Positions 7,955-16,098 of a DNA stretch of 32,235 nt are shown here, in pieces. The position numbers were made by a program, and so were the translations under genes. Origin of the DNA: Seonamhaeicola sediminis (lineage in GTDB: Bacteria > Bacteroidota > Bacteroidia > Flavobacteriales > Flavobacteriaceae); the NCBI RefSeq assembly GCF_004358095.2, contig NZ_SMZJ02000016.1:1-32235 (forward strand). Direction: 5' to 3'. Below the pieces are notes generated by a model. That model worked only from the letters and a program-made list of their open reading frames with translations. It made no database searches and had not been told where the DNA came from. How positions within the stretch are numbered: the stretch's first letter is position 1; the number at the start of each line of letters is the position of its first letter.

Positions 7955-10900
7955 TTATGCTTTTACTTTTCTCTGCTTAACCGCAACCAAAATGGTAATT
8001 AAAACCATGCTAAAGAAAATCACGTACACGAAATTTGGAACGGGAACAGGGTCACCCGATGCATAACTATGCAAACCAGATAGGTAGTAATTTACTCCAA
8101 AAGAGGTCATTATAATAGACCAAAAAGCAAACATACTGGCTGTATTTAGGGTAAAGAAATTGTTTAGTTTAGGAACAAATCTCAAGTGTAGCACAATAGC
8201 ATACACAATAATACTAATAAGTGCCCAAGTTTCTTTTGGATCCCATGCCCAATAGCGCCCCCAACTTTCATTGGCCCAAACTCCACCTAAAAAAGTTCCT
8301 ATAGCCAATGTGAACAACCCAATGGTCATTGATAACTCATTAATGTATGAGAGTTCCTTTATTTTTATTTCTATAATAGACTTTGTTTTTTTGGTTTTAA
8401 TCAACATAAGTAGTAGTGCCATAATTCCCAAAACGGCTGATAAGCCCAGAGGCGCATAACTACTTACAATGGTGGCTACATGTATTTTTAACCAATATGA
8501 TTTTAATACAGGCATTAAATTGGTAATTTCAGGGTTTAACCAATCTAAGTAACTTACAAATAATAAAGCTCCGCTAAATAATGTAGCTAGCGGTAAGGCA
8601 AAATCTGATTTTCTAAATGTAATCAATCCGCTTAATAACAAACACCAGGCTACAAATACTAACATTTCATAACCGTTACTCCAAGGCGCATGTTGCGCTA
8701 CATACCACCGTAAAATGATGTTAAATGTGAATAGTAAGAATGATATTAAGGTGAGTAATATGGAGCCATTCCAAAGTATATTTGCCAATTTTTTTTGAGA
8801 AAACATTCTAATAATAGCCATGATTAACAATACAAAACCAAGGGTGAAAAAAACTTGAAACAGCCAGAAATTAATATTGGCTTTATTATACCATAATTCG
8901 GCCTCAATACGTTCGGATGATGGGATTATAGAAGCACCTATAACTTCCTGATATTTTTTAATATAATTTAATTTCTCATAGGCTTCGTTATAGTTTCTTT
9001 TGTTGAGGTCACTGAAATAAGCTGGTAAAATAGTTTTGGCAAATCTGCCATCTTCTTCAGTAAAATCTTTAAAATCATAATTGTAACTATGCCATGTATT
9101 GTTGGTGTCTTTTTTATTAGGGAAGATTTTTAAATAATTTCCAGAGAACAAATTATACAAAATATTGAAACGCTCATCAATTTTTAAAACTTCTTTATCA
9201 AACTCGTTACGTTCTGCAGGTTTCTTTTTATTGGCATTTTCGGCAGCTTCAGAGAGTAGGTAATTACCATTATCATCAAGAAAGTTTACAAAAGCGTATA
9301 ATCTGTTTTTACCAACAGGCATATTGTTTAATAAATCACCAGTTTTCTCAGTATCAGCCTTTATAATTGGTATTTGCTGCCAAACTCTAGGAGCCATATG
9401 CATGCCAAGAAACACTTGATTAACATCTAATTTTAAGACGTCTTCTTGAATGGGATATTTAAAATAGGCTTTTCGAGATATTTTTCTAATACATTCTGAG
9501 GCTAGTGTATTGATTGGTTTAATGCGTCCGTCTAAATCTTGTACTAGTAGTCTTCCAAAAATATTGGCTTGTTGTTTATCAATTTGTTGCGATTGTACTA
9601 AGGCTTCTATAGTAACCCTTGGAATACTATCTTGCTTTGTTGATGCATACAAATTTTGGAAGCCGAAAAATAAAGCTATTATGGTGGTTGCCATGGCGGC
9701 CTTCGTTTTTAGCTTTTTCAACTTTTTATTGATAATTTGAAAACGGGAATTTTTCCCAAAAAAAGTAAAACACATGCCAAGACCCATTAAAAAATACCCC
9801 ATGTAAGTTACCCAAGTACCAATGCTATCATGATTAACAGACAAAACGGTACCCTGCTCGTCTGTATCATAACTGGCTTGAAAGAAGCGAAACCCTTTGT
9901 GGTCTAATACGTTATTCATAAAGATTCTGTATGGAATTTGTTTATCTCCATCTAAAATCATGACCTCGCTAGCATAGGCCGATGGACTTGAAGAACCAGG
10001 GTAACGCTCTAATTGAAAATCGTTTAGTTTTAATGAAAATGGAATTTGAATAGCTCCAGAGCCATAGGATAAAATGATTTCTAAATCATCATTAAAATTT
10101 GAAATATGCTTAATAGGTAAAAATCCTTCACGATAGAGTAGGTTGGTTTCCTGAATGGGTTCGTTATCTACTTTTATATCTACAATAAGAGCATCATCTA
10201 AAGTAGCATCATTTTCGGTTTTTGTTGCTGCCGAACTTTTAAGTTTAAAAGTACCCTTGGGGTAAAATGCGGTTGGAACAAAAGAAAAATCACCAGAACG
10301 GAACAAAGTTCTCAAAGAAATGTTTTGAAGTGTATCCTGCCTGATTTTTCCAGCTTGCTGGCTAGTCATAATAAAAAAGTCTATGGGGTGATGCGGCGAC
10401 TTTATTTTAAACTGCCCATTTTCCTCATATATATTTATAATATCAAATTTGTTAGATTCAAAACCAACTTCATGCTGGTGTACCCCAATACGTTCTATTT
10501 CGCCTTTTTGCAAGTATATGGTGTTTCTTCCATCACCGGCTGTTACCACCATTTCTAAAAGAGGTTTTCCATTTACACTATCGGTTATTACTTCGGGAGC
10601 AGCATCTGCTATATAATCCTTATAAGATATACTAATTTGCTTTCCGTTAAGTTCAGTGTCAATAACAAAATGGTTATTCTCTAATGGAGAAAAGCTTAAT
10701 TTTTTATGAATGGTCTTTTCTCTTTTACCATCGGTTATAGTAGCCGTTAGTAGTTTGGTGTCTGAAATAATAATGTTAGATGAAGCCCCTTCTCTAATAC
10801 GCATGATACCGCTATAAGAGGTGTACCGTGTTATTCCAGCACCTAGTATAATCACTATGAATGCAATATGGAATAGGAAAATAGCCCATTTCTGTTTTCT

Positions 10901-11113
10901 AAAAAGTTTGTATTTAAAAATATTAAAGAAAAAGCAAATGGCTAGTCCTACCATCACAACTTCAAACCACCAAGAGTCATAAATACTAGACCAAGCTACA
11001 GCAGTTCCATAGTCGTTTTCAATAAAAGTAGCAACTGCCATAGCTATTGCAAAAACTAATAATAAAATAAGTGCTAATCCTGACGAGGAAAAGAGTTTAT
11101 ATATTTTGCTCAT
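7955..11113 (-). CDS. ccsA: Fused ResB-CcsA (CcsBA) cytochrome c maturation protein, NrfI-like
   Basis: 1052 aa, the usual size of fused System II heme lyases in Bacteroidetes. Residues about 1-460 are ResB/CcsB-like: membrane helices at 12-28, 50-65 and 77-97, a large periplasmic segment with beta-strand repeats, and a further helix at about 438-455. A second periplasmic region spans about 490-740. The C-terminal CcsA part has many membrane helices and the tryptophan-rich WWD heme-handling motif at about 942-958 (WANESWGRYWAWDPKETWAL). Candidate heme-ligand His residues occur in QHAPWSNGYEML, KIHVATIVSS and LHLRFVPK. The protein exports heme and attaches it to apocytochromes c. It follows nrfHA by 99 nt, as NrfI does in Wolinella, where NrfI is needed for the CxxCK heme. 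No separate promoter is evident, so read-through from nrfHA is likely. Confidence 0.92.
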   Translation of the reverse strand: MSKIYKLFSSSGLALILLLVFAIAMAVATFIENDYGTAVAWSSIYDSWWFEVVMVGLAICFFFNIFKYKLFRKQKWAIFLFHIAFIVIILGAGITRYTSYSGIMRIREGASSNIIISDTKLLTATITDGKREKTIHKKLSFSPLENNHFVIDTELNGKQISISYKDYIADAAPEVITDSVNGKPLLEMVVTAGDGRNTIYLQKGEIERIGVHQHEVGFESNKFDIINIYEENGQFKIKSPHHPIDFFIMTSQQAGKIRQDTLQNISLRTLFRSGDFSFVPTAFYPKGTFKLKSSAATKTENDATLDDALIVDIKVDNEPIQETNLLYREGFLPIKHISNFNDDLEIILSYGSGAIQIPFSLKLNDFQLERYPGSSSPSAYASEVMILDGDKQIPYRIFMNNVLDHKGFRFFQASYDTDEQGTVLSVNHDSIGTWVTYMGYFLMGLGMCFTFFGKNSRFQIINKKLKKLKTKAAMATTIIALFFGFQNLYASTKQDSIPRVTIEALVQSQQIDKQQANIFGRLLVQDLDGRIKPINTLASECIRKISRKAYFKYPIQEDVLKLDVNQVFLGMHMAPRVWQQIPIIKADTEKTGDLLNNMPVGKNRLYAFVNFLDDNGNYLLSEAAENANKKKPAERNEFDKEVLKIDERFNILYNLFSGNYLKIFPNKKDTNNTWHSYNYDFKDFTEEDGRFAKTILPAYFSDLNKRNYNEAYEKLNYIKKYQEVIGASIIPSSERIEAELWYNKANINFWLFQVFFTLGFVLLIMAIIRMFSQKKLANILWNGSILLTLISFLLFTFNIILRWYVAQHAPWSNGYEMLVFVAWCLLLSGLITFRKSDFALPLATLFSGALLFVSYLDWLNPEITNLMPVLKSYWLKIHVATIVSSYAPLGLSAVLGIMALLLMLIKTKKTKSIIEIKIKELSYINELSMTIGLFTLAIGTFLGGVWANESWGRYWAWDPKETWALISIIVYAIVLHLRFVPKLNNFFTLNTASMFAFWSIIMTSFGVNYYLSGLHSYASGDPVPVPNFVYVIFFSMVLITILVAVKQRKVKA

Positions 11114-11133
11114 ACCATATATGTCTTAAAAAA

Positions 11134-11165
11134 GATAATCTTTGAAGCCAAGTTCAAAGATTATC
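11134..11165 (-). terminator. Strong hairpin between nrfA and ccsBA
   Basis: A perfect 13-bp stem (GATAATCTTTGAA at 11134-11146 and its complement at 11153-11165) with a 6-nt loop is followed on the minus strand by six Ts. It has full intrinsic-terminator form. As ccsBA shows no promoter of its own after it, it probably acts as a partial terminator that lowers ccsBA expression relative to nrfHA. Confidence 0.75.
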
Positions 11166-11212
11166 CTTTTTCAACCTTAAAAGGTTTAAAATACTATTAA
11201 CTTAACTATTAT

Positions 11213-12709
11213 TTATTGTGCTGCAGAAACTTGCTTACTACCATAAGTAGCTTCACGCTTTTTGGCTGCTTCTAACCATTTTGGAAGAAGATTTTCTTTA
11301 AACTCTTCTTTTTCTTTTGTTAGTTTTTCCATGTCTAAACCTATATATTCTTGGGCTTTTTCTTTAGATGAAAGGTCTGGCATTTCAACAGGTTTATTGT
11401 GTCCTAAATCTGCTAATAAACGTGCTAATTTTACACGGCCTTCAGTAGCTTTATCTAAGCCGCTTGCTAAAACTCTGGCTGTTTCAACAGGTGAGTGAAA
11501 AGATGCTCCATGAGCAGCTGCAGCATAATCCCAACGCCATTGGGCGTGACGAATATCCATTAAAATATCTTTCATTTGTTCTTCTGTAGCACCTAAATCC
11601 CAACATTTTTTTGCTTCAACATGCATTTTTACTAAAGCATCTTCTAGCTTTAATCTGCTTTCTGCCGCTTTTTGTTGACGTTCATATACATTTGATCTTA
11701 ATTTCTCAGCTTCCTCACGGTGACAAACTTGACAAGAGTTAGCTACATTATTAAGTGGTGATTGAATATGGTGATCAGTGAATTTTTGTCCACCTTCACT
11801 TTTGTAAGGCATATGGCAATCAGCGCATGAAACACCTCTATCAGCATGTACACCTGTTAAATAGGTTTCGTAACCAGGGTGTTGTGCTTTAAGCATGGGC
11901 GCTTTACTTAACTTGTGTGTCCAGTCTTTGAAGTTCATGTCATCATAATATTTTTCCATAGCTTCAACAGACATACCATCTTTCCATGGGAATGTTAAGT
12001 AAGGTACACCTTCTTTACCGGGTGTATTTTTATTGAAGTAGTATTCTACATGACACTGTGCACAAACAAGAGAGCGCATTTCTTGATGGGTAGCTTTATT
12101 GATGTCTTTACCCATAACTTCAAAAGCTTCAACCAATGCAGGACGTGTAATTGTTAATTTCATGGTTTTAGAATCATGACAATCTGCGCAACCAATAGGG
12201 TTTACAATCTCTTCGCCTTTATCTGCCCATTTACCACTGTAGAATTCAGCAATGCCAATTTCATTCATTAAGCGAGGTACATCTGGAGATTTACAAGTCC
12301 AACAAGTGGCAGGCATGGGTCCATCACCGTTTCCTTTTGGCCCACCTGTTCTTAAAGAGTTATGGATATCTTCAACCGCATATTGATGTCCACGACCTTG
12401 GTTGTAATCTTTAGAAAATCCATAACCGGCCCAAAGTACTGCTAAACGAGTGTCTTCTTCCAACATATCTCTCATAGCATTACCACCTTGGAATGACGCA
12501 AAGTCTCCTTGTTCCGTTTGTAAAAAAGATTGATATTCAGCTGGGAAATTTTTGCCCCATTCCTCATTTCGAGGTTCGTTTTCATTAATCTCTACTTGCG
12601 GTACATACTTGTATTTAGCTTCATTTTTTCTATTTACAATGCTGGATGCGAGTAATCCTAAAAGGAAGACTACAATTACAGTAACTATAAATAATACCTT
12701 GTTTTTCAT
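11213..12709 (-). CDS. nrfA: Cytochrome c nitrite reductase, catalytic subunit (ammonia-forming)
   Basis: 498 aa with an N-terminal membrane anchor or uncleaved signal (residues 5-25). It reduces nitrite to ammonium with six electrons in the periplasm. Five heme sites are seen: the diagnostic active-site CWTCK at 136-140, where Lys replaces His as axial ligand, then CADCH 174-178, CAQCH 216-220, CADCH 295-299 and CQVCH 326-330. The distal heme ligand and active-site region includes HADRGVSCADCHMPY and TDHHIQSP. The family pairs it with NrfH, encoded 27 nt upstream in the same transcript. All five heme motifs are intact, so the enzyme should be functional in dissimilatory nitrite reduction to ammonium. 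Confidence 0.97.
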   Translation of the reverse strand: MKNKVLFIVTVIVVFLLGLLASSIVNRKNEAKYKYVPQVEINENEPRNEEWGKNFPAEYQSFLQTEQGDFASFQGGNAMRDMLEEDTRLAVLWAGYGFSKDYNQGRGHQYAVEDIHNSLRTGGPKGNGDGPMPATCWTCKSPDVPRLMNEIGIAEFYSGKWADKGEEIVNPIGCADCHDSKTMKLTITRPALVEAFEVMGKDINKATHQEMRSLVCAQCHVEYYFNKNTPGKEGVPYLTFPWKDGMSVEAMEKYYDDMNFKDWTHKLSKAPMLKAQHPGYETYLTGVHADRGVSCADCHMPYKSEGGQKFTDHHIQSPLNNVANSCQVCHREEAEKLRSNVYERQQKAAESRLKLEDALVKMHVEAKKCWDLGATEEQMKDILMDIRHAQWRWDYAAAAHGASFHSPVETARVLASGLDKATEGRVKLARLLADLGHNKPVEMPDLSSKEKAQEYIGLDMEKLTKEKEEFKENLLPKWLEAAKKREATYGSKQVSAAQ

Positions 12710-12736
12710 TTGTTTAATATTTGCGGGTCGTGTTAA

Positions 12737-13342
12737 TTAATTTTTTTTGTTTATTCTATTGTCTAACCATTTTGGGATGACTGTTGTTAAAGTATCTGTT
12801 GGTATAGGAGCAATATTATTTCTAATAGTAGAAATTCCGTGAACAGTACCATGCGGTATCTCTTGATGACATTCCCAACATTTTCTCTCTGTTCTATTGG
12901 CTTTATGATCATCTATCCAACCATCGTATTTAGTTTGTGTAACTTGTTGCACATGACAGCGAATGCAATTGTTTTGAACTACTTCTTGAGAAGCTTCTCT
13001 CATAAACATTACTTCAGGCTCCATCCTAGCTGTAAAAATGGAAGCATGAAACAATCCGTCTTTTGCCTTAAAATAATATTTATTGAAAGTGTTATCATGT
13101 GGTACATGACAATCGTTACAATTGGCATATTCTCTGTGAGAACTATGCATCCAACTATTGTACATAGGTGTCATAACATGGCAATTAACACAAGCTTCTG
13201 GTTTGTTGGACATATATGAAACTAATGACGCTTCCTTGGCCATAAAAAAGCCCAAACCTACAAGTGATGCAATCATTACAACAGCTACAGGGCGCCATCT
13301 AGACCCTTTATTGGGGAGAATTTCTTTTTTCTTCAGGTTCAA
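12737..13342 (-). CDS. nrfH: Cytochrome c nitrite reductase small subunit, quinol-oxidising NapC/NirT type
   Basis: 201 aa. One membrane helix at about 18-36 is followed by four heme motifs: CVNCH 51-55, CNDCH 75-79, CIRCH 126-130 and CWECH 155-159. It takes electrons from menaquinol and hands them to NrfA. The start is the TTG at 13342: no ATG lies upstream before an in-frame stop, and the first internal ATG (Met23) would cut into the membrane helix. The leader from the inferred transcription start is about 40 nt and contains one arm of an inverted repeat (13359-13372). The gene begins the nrfH-nrfA-ccsBA unit. A Crp/Fnr-like site precedes it, in keeping with induction under low oxygen. Confidence 0.95.
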   Translation of the reverse strand: MNLKKKEILPNKGSRWRPVAVVMIASLVGLGFFMAKEASLVSYMSNKPEACVNCHVMTPMYNSWMHSSHREYANCNDCHVPHDNTFNKYYFKAKDGLFHASIFTARMEPEVMFMREASQEVVQNNCIRCHVQQVTQTKYDGWIDDHKANRTERKCWECHQEIPHGTVHGISTIRNNIAPIPTDTLTTVIPKWLDNRINKKN

Positions 13343-13358
13343 GTGTATATCTTTTAAA

Positions 13359-13495
13359 GAGTTTTATGTCTTAAATATTGCTGCTTCAAAAATACATTTA
13401 GGACAACTAATAAAAACTAACATTTATCATGTTTGAGTTTATACTTTTATTTTAGTAATAATTTAAAACAATTCTAAATAAAAGACATAAAACTC
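13359..13495. repeat. 14-bp inverted repeat bracketing the nrfH promoter
   Basis: GAGTTTTATGTCTT at 13359-13372 recurs as its exact complement at 13482-13495, and the match continues for five more bases on the outer side if one extra G is allowed. The arms lie on either side of the -7 box and FNR-like site, 109 nt apart. The inner arm falls in the nrfH 5' leader. No gene is present in this 239-nt region. Confidence 0.6.
13387..13433 (-). promoter_or_regulatory. nrfH promoter with FNR-like activator site
   Basis: On the minus strand TATTTTTG (13387-13394) is a perfect TAnnTTTG -7 box. TGATAAATGTTA (complement of 13418-13429) is an FNR-like imperfect dyad, lying inside a wider perfect palindrome with arms AACAT and ATGTT at 13419-13423 and 13429-13433. 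The centre is about 42 nt from the inferred start of transcription, with no -33 TTG at the normal place, as expected of an activator-dependent promoter. Confidence 0.6.
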
Positions 13496-13581
13496 CTTTA
13501 ATGTAAAATATTATTATGATTAAAAAAAGGAATCAGTAATTATTGATATTTTCTTAATAGTTACTTAAAAAAGAAATGGGG

Positions 13582-13953
13582 TTATTGTTTCTTTTTTCTT
13601 GGTTTACTAGCCTTAGCCAAAGGATTAAATGTGATACATAAATCTAGCCAATAGCTTAAATCGTCTTCAGAATCAAAGCCTTCTGGAGTCACAAATATAT
13701 AGCCCTTCATAGGGCGTCCTGTAAAATCCATAGGTAAACAACATGGTTTTTCAAGTTCCTTTTTATAAACATCCTCACCAATACGAGCCATTAATAAGCT
13801 GTCTCCATATTTTTTATCAATGTGAATACCACAAAGCATTTTATTATCTAATTTAAACAATAAGCCACCCATCATTTTTTGATCAGTAAAATTCACCCTT
13901 TTTTCTTTTAGTTGATTTCTAATACGGTCTGCTAAATATTCGTCGTATGCCAT
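13582..13953 (-). CDS. TfoX N-terminal domain protein
   Basis: 123 aa, ATG at 13953. The whole length matches the TfoX_N fold: an N-terminal helix (MAYDEYLADRIRNQLKEK), the strand block KMMGGLLFKLDNKMLCGIHID, DSLLMARIGEDVYKKEL, then the conserved MDFTGRPMKGYIFVTPEG and a final helix with YWLDLCITFN, and a basic tail KASKPRKKKQ. In other bacteria the domain occurs in competence regulators, but stand-alone versions in Bacteroidetes have no defined role. It is transcribed toward nrfH, with 239 nt between. A low-GC hairpin (13567-13576 with 13588-13597) overlaps its stop codon. Confidence 0.85.
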   Translation of the reverse strand: MAYDEYLADRIRNQLKEKRVNFTDQKMMGGLLFKLDNKMLCGIHIDKKYGDSLLMARIGEDVYKKELEKPCCLPMDFTGRPMKGYIFVTPEGFDSEDDLSYWLDLCITFNPLAKASKPRKKKQ

Positions 13954-14031
13954 GTTATAAACAATAGATTGATTTAAACTTGTGGTATTAAAAATACGTT
14001 TTTATATATTTAAAGTCTTAACCAACTAAAA

Positions 14032-14289
14032 ATGACTAAAAAAAATAAGGCAAAAGCCTATTGGAAAGAAAACATTAGATATGTTCTAATGCTACTAGCT
14101 ATCTGGTTTTTGGTTTCCTATGGGGCTGGAATATTATTTAAAGACGAATTAAATACCATTAAGGTTGCAGGATTTAAATTGGGGTTTTGGTTTGCACAAC
14201 AAGGCTCTATGTATGTATTTGTAATCCTCATTTTTGTGTATGTACGACTTATGAATAAACTCGATAAAAAGTACGGCTATGACAATTAG
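14032..14289 (+). CDS. DUF4212 small membrane subunit of a sodium:solute symporter
   Basis: 85 aa. Two membrane helices (about 17-34 and 57-74) and the conserved blocks AYWKENIRYVLMLLAIWF and QQGSMYVFVILIFVYVRLMN, then a charged tail KLDKKYGYDN. This is the DUF4212 family, nearly always encoded directly before a large sodium:solute symporter protein. Here its last 11 nt overlap the symporter start, so translation is coupled. It is thought to be a companion of the acetate- or organic acid-type carrier. The 78-nt gap upstream must contain the promoter, but only a weak AT-rich box is seen. Confidence 0.9.
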   Translation: MTKKNKAKAYWKENIRYVLMLLAIWFLVSYGAGILFKDELNTIKVAGFKLGFWFAQQGSMYVFVILIFVYVRLMNKLDKKYGYDN

Positions 14290-16006
14290 TTATTTAATTA
14301 CTGCCATAGGCGTTCAAGATTGGACCTACATTTTAGTGGGACTAACTTTTGCATTATACATTGGTATTGCCATTTGGTCAAGAGCAAATTCTACAAAAGA
14401 TTTTTATGTTGCTGGTGGAGGTGTATCACCTTGGGCCAATGGAATGGCTACTGCCGCAGATTGGATGAGCGCCGCATCCTTTATCTCAATGGCTGGTATC
14501 ATTTCTTTTGCCGGTTATGACGGTGCTGTATATTTAATGGGATGGACCGGTGGTTATGTATTATTAGCTTTATTGTTGGCACCCTATTTACGAAAGTTTG
14601 GAAAATTTACAGTACCCGATTTTATTGGAGATAGATATTATTCAAAAACAGCACGTATAGTGGCTGTTTTTTGTGCCTTGCTTGTTTCTTTTACATATGT
14701 TGCTGGACAAATGCGTGGGGTAGGTATTGTATTTTCTAGGTTTTTAGAGGTTGATATTAATACAGGTGTCATCATTGGGATGTTTATTGTACTGTTTTAT
14801 GCCGTTTTAGGAGGTATGAAAGGTATTACTTATACACAGGTGGCACAATATTGTGTGCTAATTTTTGCGTTTATGGTGCCGGCCATTTTTATATCATTTC
14901 AAATGACAGGGAATCCAATTCCTCAATTTGGATTTGGTTCTGAATTAATAGATGGTTCAGGATATTTATTAGACAAACTAGATGGATTGAGTACAGCATT
15001 AGGTTTCAACGAATATACCGAAGGTTCTAAGTCAACTATCGATGTTTTTGCCATTACATTGGCACTTATGGTTGGTACTGCCGGATTACCACACGTTATT
15101 GTTAGATTTTTTACTGTAAAGCGGGTTAGAGATGCACGTAAATCTGCAGGAATAGCTTTGTTACTCATTGTTTTGCTGTATACAACTGCTCCGGCTGTAG
15201 CGGTTTTTGCTAGAACAAATATGATAGAAACGGTTTCTAATAAGCCGTATGAGAATATGCCAGAATGGTTTAAGAAATGGGAAACTACTGGACTCATAAG
15301 ATTTGAAGATAAAAATGATGATGGTAATATTCAATATGTAGCTGATGAAATAAACAATGAACTAACAGTTGATAGAGACATCATGGTACTTGCCAATCCC
15401 GAAATTGCGAGACTACCAAATTGGGTTATTGCTTTAGTAGCGGCAGGAGGTTTAGCAGCTGCTTTATCAACAGCAGCGGGATTATTATTAGTGATTTCGG
15501 CATCGGTTTCACATGATTTAATTAAAAAAGTTATTAAACCCTCCATTTCTGAAAAAGGAGAGTTGATGGCAGCTCGCTTATCGGCAGTTGGAGCAGTTGT
15601 AGTAGCTGGTTATTATGGTATACACCCACCTGGTTTTGTGGCGGCAGTAGTAGCTTTAGCTTTTGGTTTGGCGGCAGCTTCGTTCTTTCCTGCCATTATT
15701 TTAGGAATCTTTTACAAACGTATGAATAAAGAAGGTGCTGTTGCAGGTATGGTGGTTGGTATTTTAGCAATGCTGCTTTATATGATAAAATATAAATTAG
15801 GTTGGTTTGATGATACCATACCCGATAAAAGTGAATGGTGGTTTGGAATCTCACCAGAAGGGTTTGGAACTGTTGCCATGGTATTAAATTTTATAGTATC
15901 TATTACTATAATGAAATTTACAAAAGCGCCTCCTGAAGAGGTTCAGGAAATTGTAGAGAACATTAGGATACCTAGTGGAGCTAGTAATGTTATTAAGCAA
16001 CATTAA
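14279..16006 (+). CDS. Sodium:solute symporter (SSS), VC_2705-type, acetate/organic acid permease-like
   Basis: 575 aa with about 13 membrane helices. SSS hallmarks: residues 33-55 with ANSTKDFYVAGGGVSPWANG, MATAADWMSAASFISMAGI, the GMKGITYTQVAQY segment, GTAGLPHVIVRFFTV, and a hydrophilic insert at about 325-365 (FEDKNDDGNIQYVADEINNE). The DUF4212 partner and the remains of acetyl-CoA synthetase nearby point to acetate or a related monocarboxylate as the solute, but this is inference. The 3' third (from 15390) has a near-identical broken copy at 18533-19123. The C-terminal tail here (SNVIKQH) differs from the tail of the copy (GEAINHK), although the preceding 195 codons are almost the same. 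Confidence 0.93.
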   Translation: MTISYLITAIGVQDWTYILVGLTFALYIGIAIWSRANSTKDFYVAGGGVSPWANGMATAADWMSAASFISMAGIISFAGYDGAVYLMGWTGGYVLLALLLAPYLRKFGKFTVPDFIGDRYYSKTARIVAVFCALLVSFTYVAGQMRGVGIVFSRFLEVDINTGVIIGMFIVLFYAVLGGMKGITYTQVAQYCVLIFAFMVPAIFISFQMTGNPIPQFGFGSELIDGSGYLLDKLDGLSTALGFNEYTEGSKSTIDVFAITLALMVGTAGLPHVIVRFFTVKRVRDARKSAGIALLLIVLLYTTAPAVAVFARTNMIETVSNKPYENMPEWFKKWETTGLIRFEDKNDDGNIQYVADEINNELTVDRDIMVLANPEIARLPNWVIALVAAGGLAAALSTAAGLLLVISASVSHDLIKKVIKPSISEKGELMAARLSAVGAVVVAGYYGIHPPGFVAAVVALAFGLAAASFFPAIILGIFYKRMNKEGAVAGMVVGILAMLLYMIKYKLGWFDDTIPDKSEWWFGISPEGFGTVAMVLNFIVSITIMKFTKAPPEEVQEIVENIRIPSGASNVIKQH

Positions 16007-16098
16007 ACAATTATATTTTGTCCGTAATTGATAATCACATTTAGCTTCGTACAAACTAAGTTCTTTAAGTGATGTTTTATCATTTAATATTAAATGAG

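Noticed and set aside
9510-10558. Plus-strand open frames inside the CcsBA gene
   Set aside because: They lie antisense to a clear full-length protein and lack start signals; likewise the frames antisense to SulP, nrfA, nrfH, tgt and thrS.
16080-16097. Perfect 18-bp palindrome as a terminator
   Set aside because: It is all A/T in the core, with no T-run on either strand; it may be chance in AT-rich DNA.
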